Part shown: one piece after another, positions 49,986 through 56,896 of the stretch
Layout: every line of letters starts with the position of its first letter
Numbering within the stretch: position 1 is the stretch's first letter
Assembly (NCBI RefSeq): GCF_022953055.1
Contig: NZ_JALJEJ010000002.1
Location: 682,001-746,000 of the forward strand
From: Mucilaginibacter straminoryzae
Lineage (GTDB): Bacteria > Bacteroidota > Bacteroidia > Sphingobacteriales > Sphingobacteriaceae
Direction of reading: 5' to 3'
DNA length: 64,000 bases
Notes under the pieces: model-generated
Told to the model about the DNA's origin: nothing
Databases searched by the model: none
The model's input: the letters and a program-made list of their open reading frames with translations, nothing else
Made by a program: the position numbers and the translations under genes

Positions 49986-50005
49986 TAGTTTACAACTATC
50001 AACTA
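49986..50005. promoter_or_regulatory. 20-bp operator-like repeat upstream of HTH gene
   Basis: TAGTTTACAACTATCAACTA, 17/20 identical to the repeat at 49750-49769, placed against the -7 box of the helix-turn-helix gene. Binding there would block transcription. Confidence 0.5.
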
Positions 50006-50122
50006 TATTATTAACAAAGTGTGAATAAATAGCGAATAGTATAATCGAGCATGAGGTTTAAATTTGTGAGTATTAAAAATTAAGTATTTAAGAGATATTT
50101 TTATTATTTCTTTAATATTTAT

Positions 50123-50130
50123 TAAATTTG
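50123..50130 (+). promoter_or_regulatory. -7 promoter box TAAATTTG of candidate small RNA
   Basis: An exact TAnnTTTG match in a very AT-rich stretch, about 7 bp before the start of a structured segment that ends at a terminator. A second TAAATTTG at 50059-50066 is also present. Confidence 0.4.
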
Positions 50131-50136
50131 ACGTGC

Positions 50137-50258
50137 TTAGAATCAACAGTTATTCGTCTTAAGAAGTCCTTCTAACCTTTTTATCACTATCAATAGAGCC
50201 GTGAAGTTGGACTAAGATGAAAACATTGCCTCGGCCCTTGATAAGCCGAGGCTTTTTT
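50137..50258 (+). ncRNA. candidate small non-coding RNA, about 120 nt
   Basis: The segment lies between a promoter box (50123-50130) and a strong terminator (50228-50258) and has no credible reading frame. Internal pairings are possible: AGTCC near 50166 with GGACT near 50210, and CTTAG near 50136 with CTAAG near 50211. A 20-codon frame at its end only covers the terminator stem. The rest of 49970-50352 holds no other feature beyond the listed promoter elements and a possible TCCTTTG/CAAAGGA pairing after the terminator. Confidence 0.35.
50228..50258 (+). terminator. intrinsic terminator of candidate small RNA
   Basis: Perfect 8-bp GC-rich arms GCCTCGGC and GCCGAGGC around a 9-nt loop, followed by six T residues. 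Confidence 0.85.
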
Positions 50259-50352
50259 AAGACCAAAAATATCAAGTAATCCTTTGCCCTGCTTTTAGGA
50301 GAAATAAAAAAAAGGGGTAACTGTGCCAAAGGACGCAGTATAGTTCTTAAGA

Positions 50353-50481
50353 ATGAATAATTCTAATGATTCTAAGCAAATCAAAGAAGAAGGTAACTTC
50401 ATTTTCAGAATGACTATTACCGTAAAAGGTAAGAAAATTCGTAGGTCAAATGGACGCCCCTTTAAGATTCCGGTAAAATAA
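50353..50481 (+). CDS. small basic hypothetical protein (42 aa)
   Basis: A 42-residue frame, MNNSNDSKQIKEEGNFIFRM then TITVKGKKIRRSNGRPFKIP and VK. The second half reads as two or three basic beta strands. It is preceded by the candidate small RNA and followed 32 bp later by a strong terminator, which supports a real transcription unit. I do not recognise a family. Confidence 0.5.
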   Translation: MNNSNDSKQIKEEGNFIFRMTITVKGKKIRRSNGRPFKIPVK

Positions 50482-50512
50482 CTCCCCCCGAGTAAAAAAC
50501 CGTAATCAAACT

Positions 50513-50550
50513 AAGGTCGATAGTTGGTCACTGTCGGCCTTTTTCTTTTA
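50513..50550 (+). terminator. intrinsic terminator after small basic protein gene
   Basis: Eleven pairs (with G-T wobbles) between AAGGTCGATAG and CTGTCGGCCTT around a 7-nt loop, followed by TTTCTTTTA. Confidence 0.75.
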
Positions 50551-50569
50551 TAACTACAATATAAGAACG

Positions 50570-50749
50570 TTATAGTTTTTGGATTATTTCAATTTTAAAC
50601 GCTTCGTTATTTGTAAAGGTTACATCAATCCATACAAATAATTCAATCAGTTTTTGATTAATCCAACTTGTACCCTCAATATCCCCTGTGTTATCATTAT
50701 AATAACACTCAAATCCGTAAATCTTAGCAAGATGTGTAAAATCGCTCAT
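50570..50749 (-). CDS. small acidic hypothetical protein (59 aa)
   Basis: A 59-residue protein: MSDFTHLAKIYGFECYYNDN, TGDIEGTSWINQKLIELFVW, IDVTFTNNEAFKIEIIQKL. Alternating pattern suggests a small alpha/beta domain. Unrecognised. ATG at 50749 is used; a TTG five codons earlier is in frame. It lies 108 bp downstream of the next minus-strand gene and may share its transcript. Confidence 0.5.
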   Translation of the reverse strand: MSDFTHLAKIYGFECYYNDNTGDIEGTSWINQKLIELFVWIDVTFTNNEAFKIEIIQKL

Positions 50750-50857
50750 ATTTTGGGACTGCAAAAGTAAGCCTAATTGTTGAATATTTAAATTAAAAAA
50801 AATTATTTCGTTTTTGCAATGATATTAAAAAATATAATACAGATTTAACTATCATTT

Positions 50858-51265
50858 TTAACTATCACATTTCAACTTATACAAATTGCGCCTGCCTTGT
50901 TTAACAGCCTCTATAACACCTTGTCTGAATAAACGAGAACATGTAACTGTTACTTTCTGATAAACCCTTCTATCGTTCTTAATTACCTTATCTATCATTA
51001 AAATGTAGTTACCTATATCTGTTGCGTCTCCTGCACCTATCTTTTCTAAGGCATGTAATACCTTTTGTTCTATGCTCATGTTATGGTGGTATTGTAATAC
51101 ACCTAAAGCAACGTGTTCATTAAGGTAATCTTCATCTACAGGTATCTTTCTTTTAGGAAGTTCTAAAGCATTGATTGCAAGCGTTACTTTCTCCAAGTCA
51201 TTTATTAACTCTTTCCGTAATGCTTTCAGTTCTGATAAGGTGGTTTTCTCTAAGGTCTTTTTCAT
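50858..51265 (-). CDS. hypothetical protein with coiled coil and winged-helix-like C-terminus (135 aa)
   Basis: A 135-residue protein. Residues 1-40 (MKKTLEKTTLSELKALRKEL and following) form a likely coiled coil. Residues about 68-135 (SIEQKVLHALEKIGAGDATD, IGNYI, then TCSRLFRQGVIEAVKQGRRN) resemble a winged helix with a terminal beta-hairpin YKLK, a pattern seen in DNA-binding or condition-sensing island proteins. ATG at 51265 is preferred; the frame extends to 51307 through a hydrophobic stretch that would be a poor start. No family name can be given. Confidence 0.6.
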   Translation of the reverse strand: MKKTLEKTTLSELKALRKELINDLEKVTLAINALELPKRKIPVDEDYLNEHVALGVLQYHHNMSIEQKVLHALEKIGAGDATDIGNYILMIDKVIKNDRRVYQKVTVTCSRLFRQGVIEAVKQGRRNLYKLKCDS

Positions 51266-51310
51266 TGTAATAACAGCAATAATCAATAAAGCTATTACAA
51301 CTATCATTAA

Positions 51311-51336
51311 ATAAAAAACCCACTCGAAAGTGGGTT
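51311..51336 (-). terminator. minus-strand terminator at the right part of the island
   Basis: Perfect 8-bp arms AACCCACT and AGTGGGTT with a CGAA loop, followed on the minus strand by TTTTTTAT. It would stop minus-strand transcription coming from the right before it reaches the gene at 51265, and sits next to conserved upstream region B. Confidence 0.7.
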
Positions 51337-51355
51337 ATAGTAAGATATAAGTGCC

Positions 51356-51495
51356 GTTATAATGGTAAGTATATACGAGTTTAACCCTGTCTATAAAAAG
51401 ATATTTAAATGAACAAAGGGGGTGATTTTTGAGGGCAAAAAATTATTGGAAAAGATGTGATTTTTATTATGTTTAATAGATTGATTTAAACCTTA
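51356..51495 (+). promoter_or_regulatory. conserved upstream regulatory region, copy B
   Basis: A 140-bp diverged copy of 47852-48002, in the same orientation, ending 6 bp before the gene at 51502. Identity is highest in the first 45 bases and in the last 15 (TTGATTTAAACCTTA); the middle has diverged with small length changes. The GTTTAA/TTAAAC inverted arms near the start codon are kept. Confidence 0.6.
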
Positions 51496-51501
51496 GAAAC
51501 G

Positions 51502-52113
51502 ATGGACAAACGAATTATTCTTTTAGAATTTCTTGAAAAATCTGGTTTTGGAGTTAGCGTAGAAATTTCAGATCTATTGATGGAATTATTCCCATTTGAC
51601 GTCGACATGTTGCAATTCGACGAGAATAAGCGTGGTTTATTAAGATTGCTTAGCGAATTGATTGATGAAAAACTTATCCACTTTGACACCTCTATTCTTT
51701 TTATGTGCGGAGACTATAATCGGGGGTATACCAGGTGGTTTAATGGTATAAGATGCGTAGCTTATATTAAAGGTGCCGGCATTGCATTTTTAAACAACGA
51801 AAGATTAAGAGTTTCTCAGTCTACCCTAAATCAGTCGGTAATAGATACCAATAGTTCTGTTAGAGTTACGAATGATATTGTAAGTAAAAGTTCAAAAAAG
51901 CAGATACTCATTGCGGGGGCTACAGCCGTATTTGCATTGTTTAGCTTCTTTGTATCGCTACTGCAATATCAAAGAGATATTACAAAAGACCAAATACGAC
52001 TGTACGCATTCAACAAGAAGCAGCTAGACTCATTACAAACAATGATAACATTGCTAAAGAGAGATACATCTCTTCTTAAAGCGGAAGTAAAAACTTTGAC
52101 CAAAAAGAAGTGA
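51502..52113 (+). CDS. hypothetical membrane protein with N-terminal cytoplasmic domain (203 aa)
   Basis: A 203-residue protein I do not recognise. Residues 1-115 form a soluble, possibly winged-helix-like domain (MDKRIILLEFLEKSGFGVSV, LLRLLSELIDEKLIHFD, YIKGAGIAFLNNERLR). A single membrane helix is at about 134-154 (ILIAGATAVFALFSFFVSLL). Residues 155-203 form a coiled coil (DSLQTMITLLKRDTSLLKAE). The layout of sensor/DNA-binding-like head, one helix and coiled coil recalls defence or stress effector proteins, but no function can be claimed. It follows upstream region B by 6 bp. Confidence 0.65.
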   Translation: MDKRIILLEFLEKSGFGVSVEISDLLMELFPFDVDMLQFDENKRGLLRLLSELIDEKLIHFDTSILFMCGDYNRGYTRWFNGIRCVAYIKGAGIAFLNNERLRVSQSTLNQSVIDTNSSVRVTNDIVSKSSKKQILIAGATAVFALFSFFVSLLQYQRDITKDQIRLYAFNKKQLDSLQTMITLLKRDTSLLKAEVKTLTKKK

Positions 52114-52163
52114 GCTTTTTCATGATACAAAAGATGTTAAAAAATTATTTCTCTTTTGCAGTA

Positions 52164-52250
52164 TCATTTTAGCTTTTTGTTAGGATTGGCAAGTATTCTC
52201 ATTGCGTCCTTAAAGTCATCAAACAAAACGTAAACGAATATTTCTTTTGA
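52164..52250 (-). pseudogene. remnant of the ILANP small protein gene
   Basis: A 28-codon open stretch ending in TGA, reading LFDDFKDAMRILANPNKKLK at its end. It is related to the end of the 52-aa protein at 48666-48824 (FEEAMKILANP); 36 bp (52182-52217 and 48690-48725) match at 31 positions. A stop codon lies directly upstream in frame and there is no suitable ATG, so it looks like a 5'-truncated relic. A 20-aa product from an internal TTG is possible but unlikely. Confidence 0.5.
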
Positions 52251-52270
52251 TTAGAGCGCAAATAATACAA

Positions 52271-52306
52271 TACAAAAAAACCACTCTCACGAGTGGTTTT
52301 TTTGTA
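52271..52306. terminator. bidirectional terminator at the ftsZ end of the island
   Basis: A perfect 16-bp inverted repeat (TACAAAAAAACCACTC and its complement) around a TCAC loop, giving a T-run on both strands. It serves ftsZ (stop at 52331, minus strand) and any plus-strand transcript from 51502. Confidence 0.85.
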
Positions 52307-52330
52307 TAATACCTTTAAATCAAGGTTTAA

Positions 52331-53944
52331 CTAATCAACATTATCATGCAGGAAAGAGTTGTTTCTCCTGATCTCGGTCTGCCCATCGTTATCGCTTAAG
52401 GTAAAGCGCGATATCTGGCTTTCGTCTGAAGCGGGCGTTTGCTGTAAAGCAATTTCCTTGCGTTTATAGGCCGGTACGTTTTCCAGTTCCTGGATGTTAC
52501 CGTTACGCAACTTCATGCTCAGATCCTTCAGGCGCATAATACGCTCGCGCGATTTACGCAATTGCTCTTCGATAGACTCGTCCGTTTTATTATCATCCGC
52601 ACCAACCGGGGCTTGTGCCTGTGGCTGAGGTTCCGGTTCTGGCTGTGCAACAGGCTCCGGCCTTACCGGTTCAAAGTTCATTACAGACTCGGTCACTTTC
52701 AGTGTAAAGTCTATCGATGGTTCCTGTTCCTGAACCGGTGCAGGTTCTTCCTGGATCAGGCTGTGACGGATCACTGTCGGGCCACCAGCAGGTTTTGCCT
52801 GCGCTTCCTCGCCACCCTTAGCAAACAGGTCGAACAAACCGGTCTGCTGTACCTCTTTTTTCAGAAAAGGTTCGGTAGCTTCTTCGGTTTTAGGGGCAAC
52901 AAACTCGTTCACCGGTTTAACCAAAGGCTGGTTATCGTCCAGCATAGAAACTATTTTCTTGTTGCTTTGCTCCTTCTCGCGTTCGTCTTTGGTTTGGAAA
53001 CCGGTAGCGATGATAGTTACAGAAAGCTTATCGCCAAGTGCCTCGTCTTTACAGTTACCCCAGATCAGGTCGGCAGCTAAACCGGCTTCTTCCTGGATGT
53101 AATCGGTAATGATGCTCACCTCATCCATGGTTACCTCTTTATCGCCAGAACTGATGTTCAGCAAGATGTAACGTGCGCCTTCAATTTCATTATCTTTCAA
53201 TAACGGAGATGCTAACGCACCTTCAACAGCGCGCAAAGCACGGCTTTCGCCTTCTGCAGAGCAGCTACCCATAATGGCCACGCCACTATCTTTCATCACG
53301 GTGCGCACATCTTTAAAGTCGACGTTGATATAGCCCGGCAGCGTAATGATCTCTGCAATACCCTTTGCTGCGGTCGTTAAAATATTATCGGCCTGTGCAA
53401 AAGCAGAACCTAAAGTAAGGTTACCAAAGATCTGACGAAGGCGGTCGTTAGAGATCACCAGGAAAGAATCTACGTTCTTTTTCAGTTCTTCCAGACCTTC
53501 TTCTGCCTGCATTCTTCTGCGTTTACCCTCAAAAGAGAAAGGCATGGTGACAATACCTACGGTAAGCACATCCATTTCGCGCGCAGCCTTTGCAATTATC
53601 GGGCTTGCACCTGTGCCAGTACCACCGCCCATACCTGCTGTGATGAACAGCATTTTGGTATTGGTACCCAGCATTTGTTTAATATCGTCAATATTCTCTA
53701 TAGCCGAATTTTTACCAACCTCCGGAATAGATCCGGCTCCCATCCCCTCGGTAAGGCTTGCACCTAATTGTACTTTATTTGGTATCGGGCTAAGTTCTAA
53801 AGCCTGTGCATCTGTATTGCAAATGATGAAATCAACACCCGTAATACCTTGTTTGTACATGTGGTTTACTGCATTGCCGCCACCGCCGCCAACACCGATA
53901 ACTTTGATGATGGAGGATTTTTCTTTTAACATTTCAAACTGCAT
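52331..53944 (-). CDS. ftsZ: cell division protein FtsZ
   Basis: A 537-residue tubulin-like GTPase that forms the division ring. The nucleotide-binding VIGVGGGGGNAVNHMY (residues 15-30), tubulin signature GGGTGTG at 106-112 and T7 loop NVDFKDVRTVMKD (about 208-220) are intact. After about residue 320 there is a long, proline/glutamine-rich linker (PVAQPEPEPQPQAQAPVG) and a C-terminal region (RFTLSDNDGQTEIRRNNSFL) that probably binds FtsA. Length is typical for Bacteroidota (480-550). It is the last gene of the dcw cluster and is separated from ftsA by a 730-bp repeat array. Confidence 0.96.
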   Translation of the reverse strand: MQFEMLKEKSSIIKVIGVGGGGGNAVNHMYKQGITGVDFIICNTDAQALELSPIPNKVQLGASLTEGMGAGSIPEVGKNSAIENIDDIKQMLGTNTKMLFITAGMGGGTGTGASPIIAKAAREMDVLTVGIVTMPFSFEGKRRRMQAEEGLEELKKNVDSFLVISNDRLRQIFGNLTLGSAFAQADNILTTAAKGIAEIITLPGYINVDFKDVRTVMKDSGVAIMGSCSAEGESRALRAVEGALASPLLKDNEIEGARYILLNISSGDKEVTMDEVSIITDYIQEEAGLAADLIWGNCKDEALGDKLSVTIIATGFQTKDEREKEQSNKKIVSMLDDNQPLVKPVNEFVAPKTEEATEPFLKKEVQQTGLFDLFAKGGEEAQAKPAGGPTVIRHSLIQEEPAPVQEQEPSIDFTLKVTESVMNFEPVRPEPVAQPEPEPQPQAQAPVGADDNKTDESIEEQLRKSRERIMRLKDLSMKLRNGNIQELENVPAYKRKEIALQQTPASDESQISRFTLSDNDGQTEIRRNNSFLHDNVD

Positions 53945-54674
53945 GGTCTTGTTTTTCAGCTAAATGAGTATTGCCTTTTAGTTGATTTTACTACTTGTAA
54001 GTATATTACTTTTTCCACAATAGTTATTAACATTCGTTAATAATGTGGAAAACTTATCAATTGTTGATTTCTTTAAAAAACCTTCACTGGGCCTCGCCTA
54101 AATCCGCTATTCATTCCCTCCCCCTCGGGGAGGGTTAGGGAGGGGTCGTCAATTAATTACCACTTCCTTCACCTCGCCTAAATCCTCTCCAACAGGAGAG
54201 GACTTGATGACTTTAAAATTCCCCTACTTCATTCTTTCCTCTCGGGAAAGGTTTGGGAGGAGTCGTCAATTATCCCACTTCACCTCTCCTAAATCCTCTC
54301 CAAAGGAGAGGACTTAATGACTTTAAGTTCTTGCCACTTCATTCCCTCCCCCTCGGGGAGGGTCAGGGAGGGGTCGTCAGTTATTCACCCTTCCTTGAAC
54401 TCTCCTAAATCCTCTCCAAAGGAGAGGACTTGATGACTTTAAGTTCTTGCCAATTCATTCCCCCCCCTCGGGGAGGGTTAGGGAGGGTCGTCAATTAATT
54501 ACCACTTCCTTGACCTCTTTTAATCCTCTCCAACAGGAGAGGACTTGATGACTTTAAAATTCCCCTACTTCATTCTTTCCTCTCGGGAAAGGTCTGGGAG
54601 GAGTCGTCAATTATCCCACTTCACCTCTCCTAAATCCTCTCCAAAGGAGAGGACTTTCTCAACTGATTTAATTT
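53945..54674. repeat. 730-bp ftsA-ftsZ intergenic region with five-unit palindromic repeat array
   Basis: Repeat units begin at 54112, 54230, 54340, 54456 and 54571 (spacing 118, 110, 116 and 115 bp). Each has a palindrome of the CTCCCCCTCGGGGAG or CTTTCCTCTCGGGAAAGG type, a TTAGGGAGGGGTCGTCAA tail, then CCTAAATCCTCTCCAA and a GGAGAGGACTT end. Units 1-2 are nearly identical to units 4-5, indicating a segmental duplication of about 230 bp. There are no unique spacers and no coding potential. The ftsZ promoter must lie in or near the first 165 bp (53945-54110). Confidence 0.75.
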
Positions 54675-56030
54675 TTACTTTAAAAAATCCTCGTCTTTAA
54701 TGTCGTCTTTAATAAATTTCTTACCGGTTTCCAGCAGTTTACCAAACAGTCCGAATTTCTTTTCCTCACTGGTGTATTTCTGCTTTTCTGGTTTTGCCTG
54801 GGTAACGATTCCTTGCGGCGCATTGTCATACTCAGTCTTCTGAATGCCTTTGATCAGCAAGCCGATACCTGTTGCAAACGTAGGGCTTTGCAGCTCTTCG
54901 TAAACATTCTTAGGCAGCACCTCGTTCTTGGCCAAATGCTCGTTCGGGTAACCCACGCGGCAATCCAAACCTGTCACATATTCTACCAGTTGCGGCAGGT
55001 GCTTTAATTGGGCACCACCACCGGTGATGACGATACCGCCGATCAGCTTTTTCTCGTAGCCTGAAGATTTGATCTCGTAATAAATATGTTCGATGATCTC
55101 TTCCATCCGCGCCTGGATCACATAAGCCAGGTTTTTAACCGAAATCTCTTTCGACTCGCGGCCACGTAAACCAGGTACGCACACAATCTCATTTTCGCGG
55201 TTCTCGTCAGCCAGGGCCGAACCGAACCTGATCTTCAGTTGCTCCGCGATGTTACGCATTACCGAACAGCCTTCCCTGATATCTTCCGTTACACTGTTAC
55301 CGCCAAAAGGAATCACCGCTGTATGGCGGATAATACCTTCGTGAAAGATGGCTACGTCTGTAGTACCACCACCGATATCTACCAGTACAATGCCTGCTTC
55401 TTTTTCCTCATCGCTCAACACCGATTCGGAAGAAGCCAGTGGCTCTAAAATTAGTTCCTGGCTATCTAAACCTGCTTTGTTAACGCATTTAACAATGTTT
55501 TTGATGGCCGTTACCTGACCCGAAATGATATGGAAGTTGGCTTCAAGACGTACGCCGGCCATACCTATCGGATCTTTAATACCTGGTTCGTTATCCACGG
55601 TAAACTCTTGCGGAAGCACGTGGATAATCTCTTCGCCCGGAGGCATCACCAGGTTATACATGTCTTCGATCAGCTTTTCAATATCCTTACGGCTAATCTC
55701 TGAATTCAGGTCGCGGCGGGTAATTAGGCCGCGGTGCTGCAAGCTTTTAATATGCTGACCGGCGATGCCCACGTTTACGACACGAATCTCTACGTTTGAT
55801 TGCGAACCCGCTACCTCAACCGCTTGTAAAATGCCTTGTACCGTCTTATCTATATTTGAAACCATCCCACGGGTAACACCGGCCGACTCTGCCTTGCCGA
55901 TACCCAATATTTCAATTTTTCCGTTCTTGCTGCGACGGCCGACAATAGCACAAATTTTGGTTGTACCAATATCCAGACCTACAATAATAGGTGAAGTTCT
56001 GTCTTGAGTTGAGATTTTGTCCATAATCAA
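54675..56030 (-). CDS. ftsA: cell division protein FtsA
   Basis: A 451-residue actin-like ATPase that tethers FtsZ to the membrane. Phosphate-binding VGLDIGTTKICAIVG (about residues 18-32), the phosphate-2 loop VLVDIGGGTTDVAIF (about 203-217) and GGIVITGGGAQLKHLP (about 325-340) are present, with the SHS2/1C domain between them. The C-terminus FGKLLETGKKFIKDDI is the amphipathic membrane-targeting helix. Its first four bases overlap the end of ftsQ (ATGA). Confidence 0.95.
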   Translation of the reverse strand: MIMDKISTQDRTSPIIVGLDIGTTKICAIVGRRSKNGKIEILGIGKAESAGVTRGMVSNIDKTVQGILQAVEVAGSQSNVEIRVVNVGIAGQHIKSLQHRGLITRRDLNSEISRKDIEKLIEDMYNLVMPPGEEIIHVLPQEFTVDNEPGIKDPIGMAGVRLEANFHIISGQVTAIKNIVKCVNKAGLDSQELILEPLASSESVLSDEEKEAGIVLVDIGGGTTDVAIFHEGIIRHTAVIPFGGNSVTEDIREGCSVMRNIAEQLKIRFGSALADENRENEIVCVPGLRGRESKEISVKNLAYVIQARMEEIIEHIYYEIKSSGYEKKLIGGIVITGGGAQLKHLPQLVEYVTGLDCRVGYPNEHLAKNEVLPKNVYEELQSPTFATGIGLLIKGIQKTEYDNAPQGIVTQAKPEKQKYTSEEKKFGLFGKLLETGKKFIKDDIKDEDFLK

Positions 56031-56896
56031 TGCGTTCTATGAGATGTGTCCTGAATGATATTATTTAAACTGTCCGGTCTGGCTGTAAAAGCCTTTTTTA
56101 CCGAATCTGTTTTTGTTCCGTTTGTTCTTTTTATACCAACTACCTGGTTGGCATATTTAATATTAATGACTTCGTAAGCGTCCCAGCCTACGCGGGGAAT
56201 GCCCTGTTTATAAAATGCCAGCAGGTTGCTAAACTTCGTTTGCAGCGAATCTGCATTGCCTAACAAAATACGATGATTACCCACACGCGGGATCAATTCC
56301 ATTTCGTGCTGATCATTCACATAGATCTGCTCGATCTGCGCATTCCAAAGGCTGTCAGCAGTAATAAAGGCCGCAGCTTTATACAGGTCTTTCGCCACCG
56401 TTGTATGCAAGCTATCTACACGCCCACCAAAGGGCTCTTCGATGTTACCATTTGCGGCCAGCACCCTTGCGGTGAAGTTTGACGACAGCGGAATTTTCAA
56501 CCCGTGCTGATCCACATAAAAATCCTGATCGAACCTGTTCATGATCCGCATCATTGGCTGGCGCTGCTCAATTTCCACCCGGATAACGCCATCCATATCG
56601 GCATAAACCTTTGCAAACTCTATAAATGGATTTGCCTTTAGTTTGTTTTCCAGCGCGTGCATGTTGATGTTCTCAATCTTACGGCCAATCAGCGTATGGC
56701 TGCTTACCTGCAAAATATTGTCCACCTCCTGCTTGTCTATAAAATACTGGCTGCCCGGTATATATACTTTTACATCTGTACATACCACCGAAGCTTCTTT
56801 CGTTTCAATAAAGCTCATGAGCACAATAATCCCACCCAACGATACCACCCAGGCCGTTGTGATCAGGATATTACGCCACAGCTTTTTCTTATTCAT
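56027..56896 (-). CDS. ftsQ: cell division protein FtsQ
   Basis: A 289-residue bitopic inner-membrane protein. A short basic cytoplasmic head is followed by one helix (about residues 11-28, ILITTAWVVSLGGIIVLM), a POTRA-type region (about 44-115: IPGSQYFIDKQEVDNILQV, NPFIEFAKVYADMDGVIRV) and a beta domain ending near YANQVVGIK (about 250). Sequence conservation in FtsQ is low; the assignment rests on this architecture and on position between murC and ftsA, overlapping both genes (8 bp and 4 bp). Confidence 0.88.
   Translation of the reverse strand: MNKKKLWRNILITTAWVVSLGGIIVLMSFIETKEASVVCTDVKVYIPGSQYFIDKQEVDNILQVSSHTLIGRKIENINMHALENKLKANPFIEFAKVYADMDGVIRVEIEQRQPMMRIMNRFDQDFYVDQHGLKIPLSSNFTARVLAANGNIEEPFGGRVDSLHTTVAKDLYKAAAFITADSLWNAQIEQIYVNDQHEMELIPRVGNHRILLGNADSLQTKFSNLLAFYKQGIPRVGWDAYEVINIKYANQVVGIKRTNGTKTDSVKKAFTARPDSLNNIIQDTSHRTH

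Noticed and set aside
48565..50110. Terminal inverted repeats and target duplication for the IS1595 element
   Set aside because: I looked on both sides of the transposase operon and found no convincing matching ends, so none are annotated.
50214..50276. 20-codon frame at the end of the candidate small RNA
   Set aside because: It is encoded mostly by the terminator stem and loop, so it is likely fortuitous.
54112..54660. Regularly spaced repeats that could suggest a CRISPR array
   Set aside because: Units are 110-118 bp, similar throughout, with no short repeats separated by unique spacers, and no cas genes are in the window.
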